From: CAYUAI01 sp964442745
GTDB lineage: Bacteria; Pseudomonadota; Gammaproteobacteria; S012-40
Direction of reading: 5' to 3'
Assembly (NCBI GenBank): GCA_964442745.1
Contig: CAYUAI010000019.1
Location: 1-56,516, forward strand
Length of the DNA: 56,516 nucleotides
Positions 8,335 to 17,621 of the stretch are shown here, piece by piece. Below the pieces are notes generated by a model. The model saw only the letters and a program-made list of their open reading frames with translations. It searched no databases and was not told where the DNA came from. The translations under genes were made by a program, and so were the position numbers. Position 1 is the first letter of the stretch. Each line of letters opens with the position of its first letter.

Positions 8335-8785
8335 AATACAACCTCATGTAATACAATGTAACCATTAAATCGGTACTTTTTATGTTTATGATGATAAATA
8401 CGATTAATTGACGGTCAGTCGTTTAAGCGTTAATAACACCGAGCAATAAAGGTTGGCAAGGCCGCATCGTGTAGGGTGAGTCTTACCTTTTTCTGAAACA
8501 GCAATGTGAAATCCAGTTGTCTCACGACAGCCCTTATTTTAAAAGCCTTAGCGGCGCAGTCTTTGGGTATTATACCTATTTACTCTTTAAGATAAAGGTG
8601 TGGCTGGGATGTCAGTGCTGCCAGGTAAGATATGCGTGTTTTACCATCAAATCTGGGGCGCATATTTTAGCTCGTTAATTGATCAATCGACGACAGCGTG
8701 ATATAAATTCTTGTGGATTTAAGGCGTAGCCTACGTTTGTTTTTAGGTATAAAGGCAAGCAAAATCTATCGAAATAACGAGGCGC
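8335..8785. other. Non-coding gap between ycjX and the NTF2-like gene
   Basis: No gene, RNA or convincing promoter was recognised. A short palindrome (CGTAG C CTACG, 8725-8735) followed by a T-rich run is too tight to be a good terminator. Confidence 0.4.
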
Positions 8786-9238
8786 TTAATGAAGGTTGCA
8801 GTCAATAGGTGTTTTCATGGCGGCTGGCGGGTGTGGAGCGGGCGAGGCGTGATGCAATACCATATGCCAACCGTCGTTGGCTTGTTCGTAAACGTTAGTT
8901 GCAATGATCACGAATGCCAGGTCATTTTCATCGGTATATATTTCTTCATAAACCACGTGCACCGCAATATTGCCGGTGGTTAACGTTGATTGTCTAACAA
9001 TATTAAATCGCATGGGGGTTGAGTTACGAAAAATGTGTTGCCAGCTTTCTTTAATGAGCTTATGACCATTTAACCGATCGCTTAATGGGTGAATACATTC
9101 CGCATAATCCACTTGCCGCCAGACAGCCATCATGCGGGCAATATCGGCTTTTTCAAAGGCATGATAAAAAGCCACTTCTGCCTCATGAGATGTGTTGAAA
9201 TATGCGGTATACATTGTTGGTGAAGTACTATTAATCAT
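8786..9238 (-). CDS. NTF2-like / SnoaL-like domain protein (DUF4440 type)
   Basis: 150 residues from ATG 9238; an in-frame TTG at 9289 would add 17 residues and looks less likely. The pattern is that of a small NTF2 cone fold: EAEVAFYHAFEKADIARMMAVW (first two helices), HPLSDRLNGHKLIKESWQHIF, then strands FNIVRQSTLTTGNIAVHVVYEEIY and LAFVIIATNVYEQANDGWHMVLHHASP. Such proteins range from enzymes (isomerases, cyclases) to binding proteins. No signal peptide is present. It is a stand-alone minus-strand gene, and no substrate can be proposed. Confidence 0.75.
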   Translation of the reverse strand: MINSTSPTMYTAYFNTSHEAEVAFYHAFEKADIARMMAVWRQVDYAECIHPLSDRLNGHKLIKESWQHIFRNSTPMRFNIVRQSTLTTGNIAVHVVYEEIYTDENDLAFVIIATNVYEQANDGWHMVLHHASPAPHPPAAMKTPIDCNLH

Positions 9239-9451
9239 TGGCTGTCTTTTTCTGGCTAAATTAAGTAGTGCACTTTTTGGTATCAGCAAAGCAACCGTTG
9301 ATACTATGCATTAAAATTGAAAAATTAAACCGATCATTTTGACACAGACCGTGCCATCGTTTGAGTCAATAACTCGACGATGCATTGTTTTGCTGCCTAT
9401 AGTTGATTGTAGATTAAAATTCTGAATCAACAACAAATTAAAAGAAACGAG

Positions 9452-10459
9452 TTATTTGTATGTGGTGGGGTATCTGGGTGAATCATTTTTTGGTATGTCA
9501 TTAAATTGATTTTCCAAAAAAATAGAAATACGTTCTTCTAACCAGTAATTGATTTTCCAAGGCCATGGTCCGTGAATAAAGCCAACGTGGCCACCGGATC
9601 GCATCAACTCCATCGTTGTCAAGGAAGATAATTCAGAAGGATGAGGGATGGATTGGGATGACATAAATGGATCATCTTGTGCATGGAGGATTAACGTCGG
9701 CCGGTGAATGTGCTTTAAATATTGGCGAGCGCTGCATGTTTTATAGTAGTGTTCAGCACTATTGAATCCATGTAAAGGGGCTGTGATCTGTTGGTCAAAT
9801 TCGAAGAAATTTTTTATATGCTTTAGGTTACCGAATGGTATTGGCGTGGATAAATATTTAAATTTTTTTTTGATTGTGTATTTTTGACAGTTAAGCAAAT
9901 AGCGCTGATATATTTTAGAGGCACCGGTATTTAGGGTGCTGGCTGCATCTTTTAGCACAAATGGTACCGAAACGGCGACTGCCGAAGTGAGTGCTGTGGT
10001 GAGATTCGATTTAGCTAACCAATGTATCAATACACTGCCACCAATGGAAAACCCCACCGCCGCTAATTTTGTGTCGGGTTCTCGTTGTCTTAGCATTCGA
10101 ATAAGATGATCAAAATCATGATATTCTCCGGCATGGTAACTTTTTGCAAGACGGTTGGGTTCACCTGAACAGCCACGAAAGTTCATTAACAAACCTCGCC
10201 AGCCTTGATCGTCGATCGCCCGTAATAAACCGCGTGCATAATTGGAATTCAACGAGCCCCCTAACCCATGCAATACAATGACAATGGGACCGTTGCCACC
10301 GTTGGTCCAATCTAAATCTAAAAAATCGCCATCGGATAATTCCAAGCGTTCCCGATGGGTTTCGAGTTGCGGTTGACGCCTGATAATTTGCGGCCATAGC
10401 GTTTGCAGATGCTTATTTCTAAGCCAGAATGAGGGTTTGAAAGAGGGCGGAGATTTCAT
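9452..10459 (-). CDS. yheT: YheT family alpha/beta hydrolase
   Basis: 335 residues. The N-terminal FKPSFWLRNKHLQTLWPQIIRR stretch is the hallmark of the YheT/ABHD1-3 esterase family. HGLGGSLNSNYARGL gives the oxyanion-hole region and GFSIGGSV the nucleophile elbow (Ser). LHAQDDPFM carries the catalytic Asp, and SGGHVGFIHGPWPW carries the catalytic His and family-typical tail. Likely a cytosolic or membrane-associated lipid or short-chain esterase; the natural substrate in bacteria is unknown. It is not obviously in an operon; a small lipoprotein gene in the same direction lies 69 bp upstream. Confidence 0.85.
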   Translation of the reverse strand: MKSPPSFKPSFWLRNKHLQTLWPQIIRRQPQLETHRERLELSDGDFLDLDWTNGGNGPIVIVLHGLGGSLNSNYARGLLRAIDDQGWRGLLMNFRGCSGEPNRLAKSYHAGEYHDFDHLIRMLRQREPDTKLAAVGFSIGGSVLIHWLAKSNLTTALTSAVAVSVPFVLKDAASTLNTGASKIYQRYLLNCQKYTIKKKFKYLSTPIPFGNLKHIKNFFEFDQQITAPLHGFNSAEHYYKTCSARQYLKHIHRPTLILHAQDDPFMSSQSIPHPSELSSLTTMELMRSGGHVGFIHGPWPWKINYWLEERISIFLENQFNDIPKNDSPRYPTTYK

Positions 10460-10528
10460 TGGGGTGGGGGGGAGTGGCGTATATTGACGGGTTTCACGTG
10501 GTGCGATTCATCGTAAATTTATCGCATG

Positions 10529-10975
10529 TTATGTCAAATTTGGTGTGCAAATATGGATGTCGTCAGTGACCCAAGTTTTTATCATTTCCGCCTCGGGTGC
10601 GGTGCTGGCTTTGGCGTAATAAGTGACAATCCGCGATTGATGTTCACTTAATGCGATGATATCCACCGTATAGTGGGTCTCTGTACTTGTCGCGCCATAA
10701 AGTAACGAGACCGTCACGTTGCCAGTTTTGTCTTTTTTGTTTTGGTGACCACGAATGGCCATTTGATGGCTTAATAACTTACCCGTCAAATAACATTGCC
10801 TGGACTGGGCAAGTATCGTGGTAAACACGTCTTGATAATCCTTATCGGCATTGAATTCAAATTTGCCGGCTGGGTTGTCGCGCAAATAGTTAACGGTCAT
10901 GGGTGGGCTGCAAGCGGTGAGGCTGACAATAATGCATAAACTGAATGCCTTGACTCGAAGGATTCGTTTTCCCAT
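10529..10975 (-). CDS. Hypothetical lipoprotein (148 residues)
   Basis: A short basic N-terminus, a hydrophobic stretch and the lipobox LTAC (Cys22) mark it as a lipoprotein. The mature part has no domain I recognise. It has an alternating polar/hydrophobic pattern (KFEFNADKDYQDVFTTILAQSRQCY, THYTVDIIALSEHQSRIVTYYAKA) suggestive of a small alpha/beta fold, and contains two further cysteines (in RQCY and HICT) that could form a disulfide. The lipobox is followed by Ser-Pro, so outer-membrane sorting is expected. It is followed by the yheT-like gene. Function unknown. Confidence 0.7.
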   Translation of the reverse strand: MGKRILRVKAFSLCIIVSLTACSPPMTVNYLRDNPAGKFEFNADKDYQDVFTTILAQSRQCYLTGKLLSHQMAIRGHQNKKDKTGNVTVSLLYGATSTETHYTVDIIALSEHQSRIVTYYAKASTAPEAEMIKTWVTDDIHICTPNLT

Positions 10976-11074
10976 GATGACTCCGTTAACCGGTTAATAT
11001 CGGCTTTGATTTCACAAAAGTTTTCCATGGTAGCGGGAAACCTTATTGTGAAATCAAAGGATAATTGATGTTAA

Positions 11075-11413
11075 TTAAGGGTGTGGATTTTCATAAAAAA
11101 TATAATTTGAGGCATAGTCACTAAATTCAAAATAGACCTTTTCTTCCTCTTTATCGGTTTTGAGGTTTAAATTTTCATCGAGTATGCCATAACCAAATCG
11201 ATAGGGTCTTGCGATGCCATCATCCGTGCCGGTAGCGGTGGAAATTTTGTCTATTTTCATAAACCGTTTGATTAATTTATCACCTGCATAAATTTCAAGT
11301 ATCCCATCGGTGCCCGTCCAGTTTTGGAGGGCGCGGCTCAGTTTATTTTGGGTTTCTTGGGTACATCCCGCAAGAAAAAATAAAAAAATTAAGCCAACGA
11401 AAAATTTTTGCAT
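11075..11413 (-). CDS. Hypothetical small lipoprotein (112 residues)
   Basis: Signal sequence with lipobox LAGC (Cys17); the mature part begins CTQET. The rest is predicted mainly beta (GILEIYAGDKLIKRFMKIDKIS, PYRFGYGILDENLNLKTDKEEEKVYFEFSDY), with no family I recognise. It lies 99 bp upstream of the other lipoprotein gene in the same direction, so the pair may be co-transcribed. Function unknown. Confidence 0.7.
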   Translation of the reverse strand: MQKFFVGLIFLFFLAGCTQETQNKLSRALQNWTGTDGILEIYAGDKLIKRFMKIDKISTATGTDDGIARPYRFGYGILDENLNLKTDKEEEKVYFEFSDYASNYIFYENPHP

Positions 11414-11588
11414 TGAGAATTACTCCAGTAGGTAAGTAGTCGATAGGCATTATAAGGAAATCTACAGTTTATGCACTGACTTAGTGATCGATATGCTTGA
11501 ATAGTATTCGCCTAGGTTGCGGAGTGGTTGTTTTTCATTCAAAAGGGGGGGCGTCGGGCAAGAGGAAGGTTGTTGATGCGTTTGGCAG

Positions 11589-11621
11589 CCTCCCCTCGGT
11601 GATTTTTTCACCGAGGGGAGG
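11589..11621. terminator. GC-rich hairpin after fadJ
   Basis: A perfect 13-bp stem, CCTCCCCTCGGTG (11589-11601) against CACCGAGGGGAGG (11609-11621), with a 7-nt AT loop, starts 9 bases beyond the fadJ stop codon. No T tract follows on the minus strand, so it may be a terminator with a non-standard tail or a 3'-end stabilising hairpin for the fad mRNA. Confidence 0.6.
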
Positions 11622-11629
11622 GGGGCGGT

Positions 11630-13687
11630 TTAGATGGCGACGATTTTTGACCAGCCATCGTCCGCTTTGAACAAGTTGCCGTGTTGTTGCTCAAGTTTGT
11701 TGAGTTTATCCACGTAATCTTTAATGCCTTGAGTCGAGACATAATTGAGTGGGCCACCACGGAACGGGGCAAACCCGGTGCCAAAAATAACGCCCGCATC
11801 AAGTTGATCTTTATCGCTGACGACGCCTTCCCGCAAGCAGGCGACGGCTTCATTGACCATGCGGCCAATCATGCGGTCAATGAGTTCATCGGGGATTTTT
11901 TCTTGCGCATTGATTTTTTCTTGAAGTGGCTTGCCATTTTTGTAGGCGTAAAAACCTTTCTCGGTTTTTACGCCTAAGTAACCTTGTTTTACCATGTCAT
12001 GGAGCGTCGGAGGCACGCTAATATCGAGTTTTTCCGAAAGGATATCCGCCACCGAAACACAAATGTCTAGCCCCACGGTATCGGCTAAATGCAAAGGTCC
12101 CATGGGCATACCAAAATTTAAGGCCGCTTGGTCGATCAGTTCGGCTTGCACGCCTTCTTCTTTGAGTCTGACGGCTTCCAACATATAAGGCATGAGTATT
12201 CGATTGACTAAAAAGCCGGGGCTGCTTTTTACCGGTAATGGTAAACGATCGATTTGGCCTGCAAAGGCGGCCGCTCGGGCGGCTTCTTTTTCATCGGTTT
12301 GCTCGCTGGTGACAATTTCAATCAGAGGCATTTGTGCCACCGGATTAAAAAAATGCAAACCCACCAGTCGGCCGGGGTTCGTTAGTGCCTCGCTAAGTGT
12401 TTCCAGTGGGATACTTGAGGTATTTGTGGTTAACAAAGCACCGGGTTTCATTTTTGGCTCAAGTTGTTGATAGAGTTCCCGCTTAGCTTCCACATTCTCA
12501 ATGATCGCCTCAATGATGACATCGGCTTTGGCGACGCCGCGTCCTTCCATATCCGGTAATACGCGGTCCATGGTGGCGGTAATTAAGCGCGGATCACGCA
12601 GCTTCTTTTTGAATAGTTTATGTGCACGCTGTCGCGCATTAGCAATACTCTGCTCGTGACGATCCTGTAGGGTGACGTGTAATCCTCGCAAGGCACACCA
12701 GGCGGCAATGTCGGAGCCCATGATACCGGCGCCAATGACGTGTACATGTTGGGCTTTCTCGAAGGTATCGCTGGCAGTGGGTTTGGTTAAGGATTTCAGT
12801 TTTTCTCTTAAGAAAAATACCCGAATTAAATTTTTTGCGGTACTGTCCATGACCAGTTTAGCGACTGAACGGGCTTCTTCTTGCATCATGATTTTGGGCT
12901 GACCGGCATGCTTTTCCCAAAGATCAATCAGCGCATAGGGTGCTGGGTAATGCGCTTTAGGTGCTTTGGCAGTGACTTTTTTGCGCATGAAGTGAGCGAG
13001 TATCGGTCGTATGATGGCGCGATTAGTGAGTTTTTGTAATTGAGAGGGACGGTGCGCGGGTTCATTATCCATGATTATTTTTTTGGCAGCGGTTAAGAGT
13101 TGCCGGGTAGGCACCGCATAATCAATCACGCCCACCCGCTTTGCCCGTTTTGCATCCAGCGCACGACCCGTTAACATCATATCCATGGCGGCGGGGGCGC
13201 CAATGAGTTTGGGCAGTCGCACCGAGCCACCAAAACCGGGGTGGATACCGAGTTGTACCTCGGGTAAGCCTATTTTGGTTTTGACACCATCATCGGCAAT
13301 GCGATAGCGGCAAGCTAACGCTAATTCTAATCCTCCGCCTAAACAAAACCCATGAATCAGCGCCACGGTGGGACACGATAGCGCTTCGATTCGATCAAAA
13401 ATAGCTTGCCCTCGGCGAATATGAGCGAGCGCTTGTTCTTGCCCTTCAAGTTGGGTAAATTCCTCGATATCGGCGCCGGCGATAAAGCCATTGGTTTTGT
13501 CTGAGACAAACACCATACCGGAAGGTAGATGACGGGTGGTGTACTGGGTCAGGATGTCGTCCAGTTCTTCTAATGCGGAGACATTTAAAATGTTAGTGCT
13601 TGCATTCGCTTTATCAAAGTGCAGCCACAAGAGGCCATCCACATCGGTGGTGGGTTTCCAGTGTTGGTAGTTGTTATCTTGTGTCAT
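11630..13687 (-). CDS. fadJ: Fatty acid oxidation complex alpha subunit (enoyl-CoA hydratase / 3-hydroxyacyl-CoA dehydrogenase)
   Basis: 685 residues. An N-terminal crotonase domain (about 1-270) has GFIAGADIEEF, HGFCLGGGLELALAC and LPEVQLGIHPGFGG, which carry the oxyanion-hole and catalytic Glu residues. A NAD-binding 3-hydroxyacyl-CoA dehydrogenase domain follows (Rossmann VIGAGIMGSDIAAW; catalytic His in LHFFNPVAQMPLIEIV), then two C-terminal 3HCDH helical domains. It hydrates enoyl-CoA and oxidises the product to 3-ketoacyl-CoA. It follows the thiolase by 5 bp with a GGAG ribosome site, and is the last gene of fadE-fadI-fadJ. The N-terminal sequence looks closer to FadJ than FadB; the exact paralogue name is inference. 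Confidence 0.88.
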   Translation of the reverse strand: MTQDNNYQHWKPTTDVDGLLWLHFDKANASTNILNVSALEELDDILTQYTTRHLPSGMVFVSDKTNGFIAGADIEEFTQLEGQEQALAHIRRGQAIFDRIEALSCPTVALIHGFCLGGGLELALACRYRIADDGVKTKIGLPEVQLGIHPGFGGSVRLPKLIGAPAAMDMMLTGRALDAKRAKRVGVIDYAVPTRQLLTAAKKIIMDNEPAHRPSQLQKLTNRAIIRPILAHFMRKKVTAKAPKAHYPAPYALIDLWEKHAGQPKIMMQEEARSVAKLVMDSTAKNLIRVFFLREKLKSLTKPTASDTFEKAQHVHVIGAGIMGSDIAAWCALRGLHVTLQDRHEQSIANARQRAHKLFKKKLRDPRLITATMDRVLPDMEGRGVAKADVIIEAIIENVEAKRELYQQLEPKMKPGALLTTNTSSIPLETLSEALTNPGRLVGLHFFNPVAQMPLIEIVTSEQTDEKEAARAAAFAGQIDRLPLPVKSSPGFLVNRILMPYMLEAVRLKEEGVQAELIDQAALNFGMPMGPLHLADTVGLDICVSVADILSEKLDISVPPTLHDMVKQGYLGVKTEKGFYAYKNGKPLQEKINAQEKIPDELIDRMIGRMVNEAVACLREGVVSDKDQLDAGVIFGTGFAPFRGGPLNYVSTQGIKDYVDKLNKLEQQHGNLFKADDGWSKIVAI

Positions 13688-13692
13688 TGGTT

Positions 13693-15006
13693 TTACTCCT
13701 TTTCAGACTCGATGAGCATGGCTCCACCCTGGCCACCGCCGATGCATAAACTAGCGATGCCGCGTTTCGCTTGATTGCGTTGCAATACATTGAGCAAGTG
13801 CAATACAATGCGAGCACCACTGGCACCCACAGGATGACCGATGCTGACCCCGCCCCCATCGACATTCAGCCGTTTAAGGTCAATCAATCCCAGTGCGGAA
13901 GATAAGCCAAGTTCTGTCTTGCAATAATTTTCATCATTCCATGCCGCCCGGCAGGCTAACACTTGAGCGGCAAAGGCTTCGTTAATTTCCCAGTAATCAA
14001 TATCTTTAATGTTAAGCTTGCGACGATTGAGGATGGGTGCCATGGCGTGGGCAGGGCCAAGTCCCATTTGAGAGGGATCTAATCCTGCCCATTGCGTATC
14101 GATAATTTTGCCCATCACCGGCAATTGATATTGTTTGACCGCTTGTTCGCTAGCGAGTATCAACCAGGCGGCACCATCGGTAATTTGTGCACTGTTGCCG
14201 GCCGTGACTTTACCAAATTTGCGGTCAAATACGGGTTTTAACGTGGACAGTTTGGCAATGTCTGTTTCGCGGCGTAAACCATCATCGTCTTTGTAAAAAT
14301 TTCCATTGACATCATAGGTGGTGACAATCTCGTTGAGATAATAGCCTTCATCTTGTGCTTTTGCCAAACGACGATGGCTCTCCAAGGCGAACTCATCCAT
14401 ATCTGTGCGTGAAATGTTAAATCGATACGCTAGATTTTCGGCGGTTTGTCCCATAGATAAACCGACAATGGGATCCGTTAAACCGCGCAGTAAACCGATA
14501 ATCGGAGTCAAGTGCTTGCTGCGTAAACGGGTGAGTGCTTTGAGCTTAGTGATGGGGGTTTTTGCTCGATTGAAGTCAGCTAACCAGTTGACCATGGTGT
14601 CGTTGAACAAAACAGGCGCGTGACTCATGGCTTCTACGCCACCGGCTAACACTAAATCAGAGCGCCCTAATAAGATATTTTTTGCGGCGCTGTCCAACGC
14701 TTGCATGCCTGAGGCGCAATTGCGCTGCACCGTATAAGCGGGTACTTGGTCGCCACATTCTAAGCGTAAGGCCGCTACCCGAGCGATATTTATTTCGTCG
14801 GGGCCGGGCATCACACAACCCAGCACGACTTCATCTAAATCACTGGCTTGGAAAGGCATGCGGTCTAATAGCGGGCGACCGGCTTGTACGGCTAATTCGG
14901 CGGCGCTAAAGGGACCCGGTTTTCCTTTCGCTCTTATAAATGGGGTGCGATTACCATCGACAATATAAACGGTCTTGCTAGGGTTGCCTTGATTGGTTTT
15001 TGTCAT
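13693..15006 (-). CDS. fadI: Acetyl-CoA C-acyltransferase (3-ketoacyl-CoA thiolase, FadI-like)
   Basis: 437 residues, about the length of E. coli FadI (436). The nucleophilic Cys sits in QRNCASGMQAL, the catalytic His in GVSIGHPVGASGARIV, and the second Cys in SLCIGGGQGG. It cleaves 3-ketoacyl-CoA to acetyl-CoA and a shortened acyl-CoA. I chose ATG 15006 over the TTG one codon upstream, because an AGGAG site lies 7 bases before the ATG. It sits between fadE (12 bp gap) and fadJ (5 bp gap) and forms the beta subunit of the trifunctional complex. Confidence 0.9.
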   Translation of the reverse strand: MTKTNQGNPSKTVYIVDGNRTPFIRAKGKPGPFSAAELAVQAGRPLLDRMPFQASDLDEVVLGCVMPGPDEINIARVAALRLECGDQVPAYTVQRNCASGMQALDSAAKNILLGRSDLVLAGGVEAMSHAPVLFNDTMVNWLADFNRAKTPITKLKALTRLRSKHLTPIIGLLRGLTDPIVGLSMGQTAENLAYRFNISRTDMDEFALESHRRLAKAQDEGYYLNEIVTTYDVNGNFYKDDDGLRRETDIAKLSTLKPVFDRKFGKVTAGNSAQITDGAAWLILASEQAVKQYQLPVMGKIIDTQWAGLDPSQMGLGPAHAMAPILNRRKLNIKDIDYWEINEAFAAQVLACRAAWNDENYCKTELGLSSALGLIDLKRLNVDGGGVSIGHPVGASGARIVLHLLNVLQRNQAKRGIASLCIGGGQGGAMLIESEKE

Positions 15007-15018
15007 CAACTGACTCCT

Positions 15019-17439
15019 TTATGCCCTGCGAAATTGATTGAAATCAAAATCATCAACTGTGATGATTTCGTTTCTTAAGTGGCTGTATTGTGAATAAAAT
15101 GTCATTTCATCCTGGGTAATGATATTTTTTTCTAAAGCGGCTTGAAACAATTCATCAAGATGAACGCCATTGATCTCGGTTTTTTTATGGGCAATATGGA
15201 CACGTTTTTCCAGTTCATCGGCTTGTTTTGCCATCCCTAATGCGGTTTCTAAACGTGTCACTTGCTCATCCGAATCGGTGGGGATGAATATACCGGCGGT
15301 TAGCCGATCTCGGGTGGCTGACGGTGAGAGTAATAATCGCGCTGTTGTATGTCCTAAATGATCACTCGCCGGTTTGAGGTGTTGACCTAAAGGGAACACC
15401 AATAGCTTTAAGGCGACGGAAAAAATTTTATTGGGGAAATTTTGAATGATTCCCATCAAAGCTTGTTGTATTTGATAAAGATTGGTTTCGCAAATCCATT
15501 TCACCAGACTGAGATCTTCGTGTTGGCGTTCTTCCTCGTGATAGCGTTTTAGCGTCGCGGAGGTTAAATAAAGCAGACTAAGCACGTCGGCAAGCCGACC
15601 TGAGAGTTTTTCTTTGCGTTTTAAATTACCACCTAACACTAACATGGAAATATCGGAAACAAAAGCGAAGGCGCTGGAAAAACGTGTCAGTTGCTTGTAA
15701 TAATTTTCGGTGGCATCGGTGACCGGTGCGCTGATGAATTTTGCTAAGGTTAAACCGTAGATGCTGGTTCGTGCCATGTTGCTTAAGGTGAATCCGACAT
15801 GCTGACAAAAGGCCTCGTCAAATTTATGGATCGCTATATTTAGATCAGCCTCATTGGCTGCATTTATTTCTTTTAATACGTAGGGATGACAGCGGATGGC
15901 CCCTTGTCCATAAATAATGAGTGAACGGGTTAAAATATTAGCCCCTTCGACGGTAATGCTGATTGGCACTGAGTGATAGATGTTGCCAAGTAAATTATGC
16001 GGGCCAAGACAAATGCCGGCGCCGCCTTGAATATCCATGCCATCGTTAATGGCTTGGCGTAATCGTTCGGTAAGATGGTATTTTAAAATCGCCGAGATGA
16101 CCGATGGTTGTTCACCTTGATCCAGGGCACTGGCTGTCATGCGTCGAGCGGCATCCATCATGTAGGTGTTGCCTGCCAAGCGAGTGAGCGGTTCCTCAAT
16201 GCCTTCAAAATAACCCAAGGGTGTTTTAAATTGTTTGCGAATGCGGGCGTAAGCGCCGACAGCGCGACTGATGAATTTAGCGCCGCCCACACTTAATGCC
16301 GGCAGGGAAATGGAGCGACCGGCCGCTAAACACTCCATGAGCATGCGCCAGCCTTGACCGACTTGTTTTTGACCGCCAATGACCCAGTCCATCGGGATAA
16401 ACACATCCTTGCCCCAGTTAGGTCCATTTTGAATACCAATACCTAAAGGATGATGGCGGCGACCAATCTGTACACCAGGGTGATTCGCTGGAATGAGCGC
16501 ACACGTGATACCGAGGTTTTCTTTTAATCCTAACAAATGGTCGGGGTCACGTAACTGAAAGGCCAGACCTAATACGGTGGCGACAGGTCCCAGGGTAATG
16601 TACCGTTTATTCCAGCTCACGCGAATGCCTAATACGTCGCTTTGACCCTCGTATTCTGCGTGGCAAACAATACCAATATCAGGCAGCGAGCTAGCGTCAC
16701 TGCCGGCTTCTGGGTTGGTTAATGCAAAACAAGGGACTTCTTCGCCTTTAGCCAGTCGTGGCAAGTAATGATCTTTTTGAGTATCAGTTCCATACCGCAG
16801 CAGTAATTCAGCCGGTCCTAACGAATTAGGTACCATCACCGTTACGGCCCCGGCAATACTGCGGCTGGCAACTTTAGTGACAATTTCAGAATGTGCAAAG
16901 GCAGAAAATTCAAGTCCGCCATAACGTTTCGGGATAATGATTCCGAAAAATCCGGATTGTTTGATAAACTGCCAGGCTTCTTCAGGTAAGTCATTGAGCG
17001 TTTGATTGATTTGCCAGTCATCAAGTTTTTTGCATAATATTTCCACTGGACCGTCAATAAAAGCTTGTTCCTCTTTAGTTAATTGTGGCACCGGAAACTG
17101 GTGCAGTTTCTGCCAATCGGGATCACCACTAAATAAGTCGCCGTCCCACCATACTGTCCCGGCATCAAGTGCTTCCTTTTCTGTTCTCGACATGGCTGGC
17201 AATACTTTGCGAAACATTTTTAAGGCGCGACCCGTCACGAGTTTGGTTCGCAATAAAGGTAGGTTGATGATAATCACGACAATGGCAAATACTAGCCAGA
17301 GCAATTTAATGAAAAAACCATCACTGAGTAAGCTGATGACTAATAAGAGTCCAGCGCCGCTTAGCGTCCAGGTGCGTAAATTGGCTCGAAAATAGGCAAG
17401 CGTCCAAATCGTAATAATAGTGAGGACAAAGGCAAACAT
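15019..17439 (-). CDS. fadE: Acyl-CoA dehydrogenase FadE (membrane-associated)
   Basis: 806 residues, close to E. coli FadE (814). Two to three hydrophobic helices at the N-terminus (about 1-60) anchor it to the inner membrane. The central acyl-CoA dehydrogenase fold shows FALTNPEAGSDASSLPD (substrate/FAD loop) and DGMDIQGGAGICLGPHNLLGNIY (FAD-binding signature), and the C-terminal DUF1974 domain is typical of FadE. It catalyses the first, FAD-linked step of beta-oxidation. An AAGGAGG site stands 10 bases before the ATG. It is the first gene of the fadE-fadI-fadJ operon, so one transcript encodes a whole beta-oxidation cycle. Confidence 0.92.
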   Translation of the reverse strand: MFAFVLTIITIWTLAYFRANLRTWTLSGAGLLLVISLLSDGFFIKLLWLVFAIVVIIINLPLLRTKLVTGRALKMFRKVLPAMSRTEKEALDAGTVWWDGDLFSGDPDWQKLHQFPVPQLTKEEQAFIDGPVEILCKKLDDWQINQTLNDLPEEAWQFIKQSGFFGIIIPKRYGGLEFSAFAHSEIVTKVASRSIAGAVTVMVPNSLGPAELLLRYGTDTQKDHYLPRLAKGEEVPCFALTNPEAGSDASSLPDIGIVCHAEYEGQSDVLGIRVSWNKRYITLGPVATVLGLAFQLRDPDHLLGLKENLGITCALIPANHPGVQIGRRHHPLGIGIQNGPNWGKDVFIPMDWVIGGQKQVGQGWRMLMECLAAGRSISLPALSVGGAKFISRAVGAYARIRKQFKTPLGYFEGIEEPLTRLAGNTYMMDAARRMTASALDQGEQPSVISAILKYHLTERLRQAINDGMDIQGGAGICLGPHNLLGNIYHSVPISITVEGANILTRSLIIYGQGAIRCHPYVLKEINAANEADLNIAIHKFDEAFCQHVGFTLSNMARTSIYGLTLAKFISAPVTDATENYYKQLTRFSSAFAFVSDISMLVLGGNLKRKEKLSGRLADVLSLLYLTSATLKRYHEEERQHEDLSLVKWICETNLYQIQQALMGIIQNFPNKIFSVALKLLVFPLGQHLKPASDHLGHTTARLLLSPSATRDRLTAGIFIPTDSDEQVTRLETALGMAKQADELEKRVHIAHKKTEINGVHLDELFQAALEKNIITQDEMTFYSQYSHLRNEIITVDDFDFNQFRRA

Positions 17440-17621
17440 AGTGTTACAACCTCCTTAGTGAGTGATTGCCGAGAAAACCAGGATACAGTTTTATTAGGCT
17501 TTTGCTTTGTAACTATTAAGGATAGCGCCATAATTCTGTAAAGGCACTATGCGACGCATGAATCGGTATAACAAATGCAGCAAACCAGGTTAAAGATACC
17601 TCATATTTCTCAGCGGATAGG